Below are positions 20,746 through 20,882 of a DNA stretch of 20,882 bases, piece by piece. Under the pieces are notes generated by a model. That model had not been told where the DNA came from and searched no databases. It saw nothing but the letters and a program-made list of their open reading frames with translations. The stretch's first letter is position 1; every line of letters begins with the position of its first letter. The DNA lies in contig NXFV01001012.1 in assembly GCA_002803225.1 (NCBI GenBank), positions 1-20,882 of the forward strand, read 5' to 3'. The position numbers and the translations under genes were made by a program. This stretch comes from Gamarada debralockiae. Its lineage: Eukaryota > Ascomycota > Leotiomycetes > Helotiales > Hyphodiscaceae.

Positions 20746-20882
20746 ATAGTCACTCCGCCGGTAGGAACATGCTTGACGAAAGCTCTGTTGGGTTTTCTCA
20801 GGTTCCGGTACAAATGCATTTATTAACTTGACTGACTTTCTACTCTACAGGTTCTATGACCCCTATATATACCCTATTTCCT

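Overview
The window is nuclear DNA of a filamentous ascomycete (Pezizomycotina; the class cannot be fixed from the sequence). The evidence is short GT..AG introns of about 47-110 nt, a kexin-processed repeat precursor, several UstYa (DUF3328) type genes, and a non-LTR retrotransposon relic whose in-frame stops are all TAG or TAA, as repeat-induced point mutation (RIP) would produce. Gene models were built by hand from splice signals, phase and family motifs. Exon coordinates are given in each entry.

Positions 83-12436 look like a dikaritin-type RiPP biosynthetic cluster (the class of ustiloxin, phomopsin, asperipin, victorin and the epichloecyclins). The centre is a secreted precursor (4114-4506) with a signal peptide and five copies of a 19-residue unit beginning TNIYPSVGFKGDP, four of them ending in a Lys-Arg kexin site. 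Around it lie four apparently intact UstYa-like genes (83-1192 -, 1687-2898 -, 6544-7454 -, 10150-11111 +), one broken UstYa-like copy (11521-12436 +), and two 241-residue paralogues of a more divergent Cys-rich membrane family that also carry two HxxHC motifs (5400-6191 + and 8131-8931 +). In the simplest reading the precursor enters the secretory pathway, is cut at Lys-Arg, and its Tyr-containing core is oxidatively cyclised by several membrane-anchored HxxHC proteins. No kexin, carboxypeptidase, methyltransferase, P450, tyrosinase or transcription factor gene is visible here. Such functions must come from elsewhere or are not needed.

The right flank holds a type II membrane protein resembling a GT-A glycosyltransferase (12713-14189 +), a soluble GNAT acetyltransferase (14277-15038 -) and a sucrose/H+ symporter-like MFS transporter (16256-18072 +). 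Whether these belong to the cluster is open. The glycosyltransferase-like gene is closest and runs in the same direction as the preceding cluster genes.

From about 18240 to 19490 lies the decayed LINE-type element with endonuclease and reverse transcriptase remnants. After it comes an unrecognised 277-codon ORF (19912-20745 -). A roughly 138-bp inverted-repeat element resembling a MITE sits at 9708-9845, and a short palindrome lies about 400 bp upstream of the precursor.
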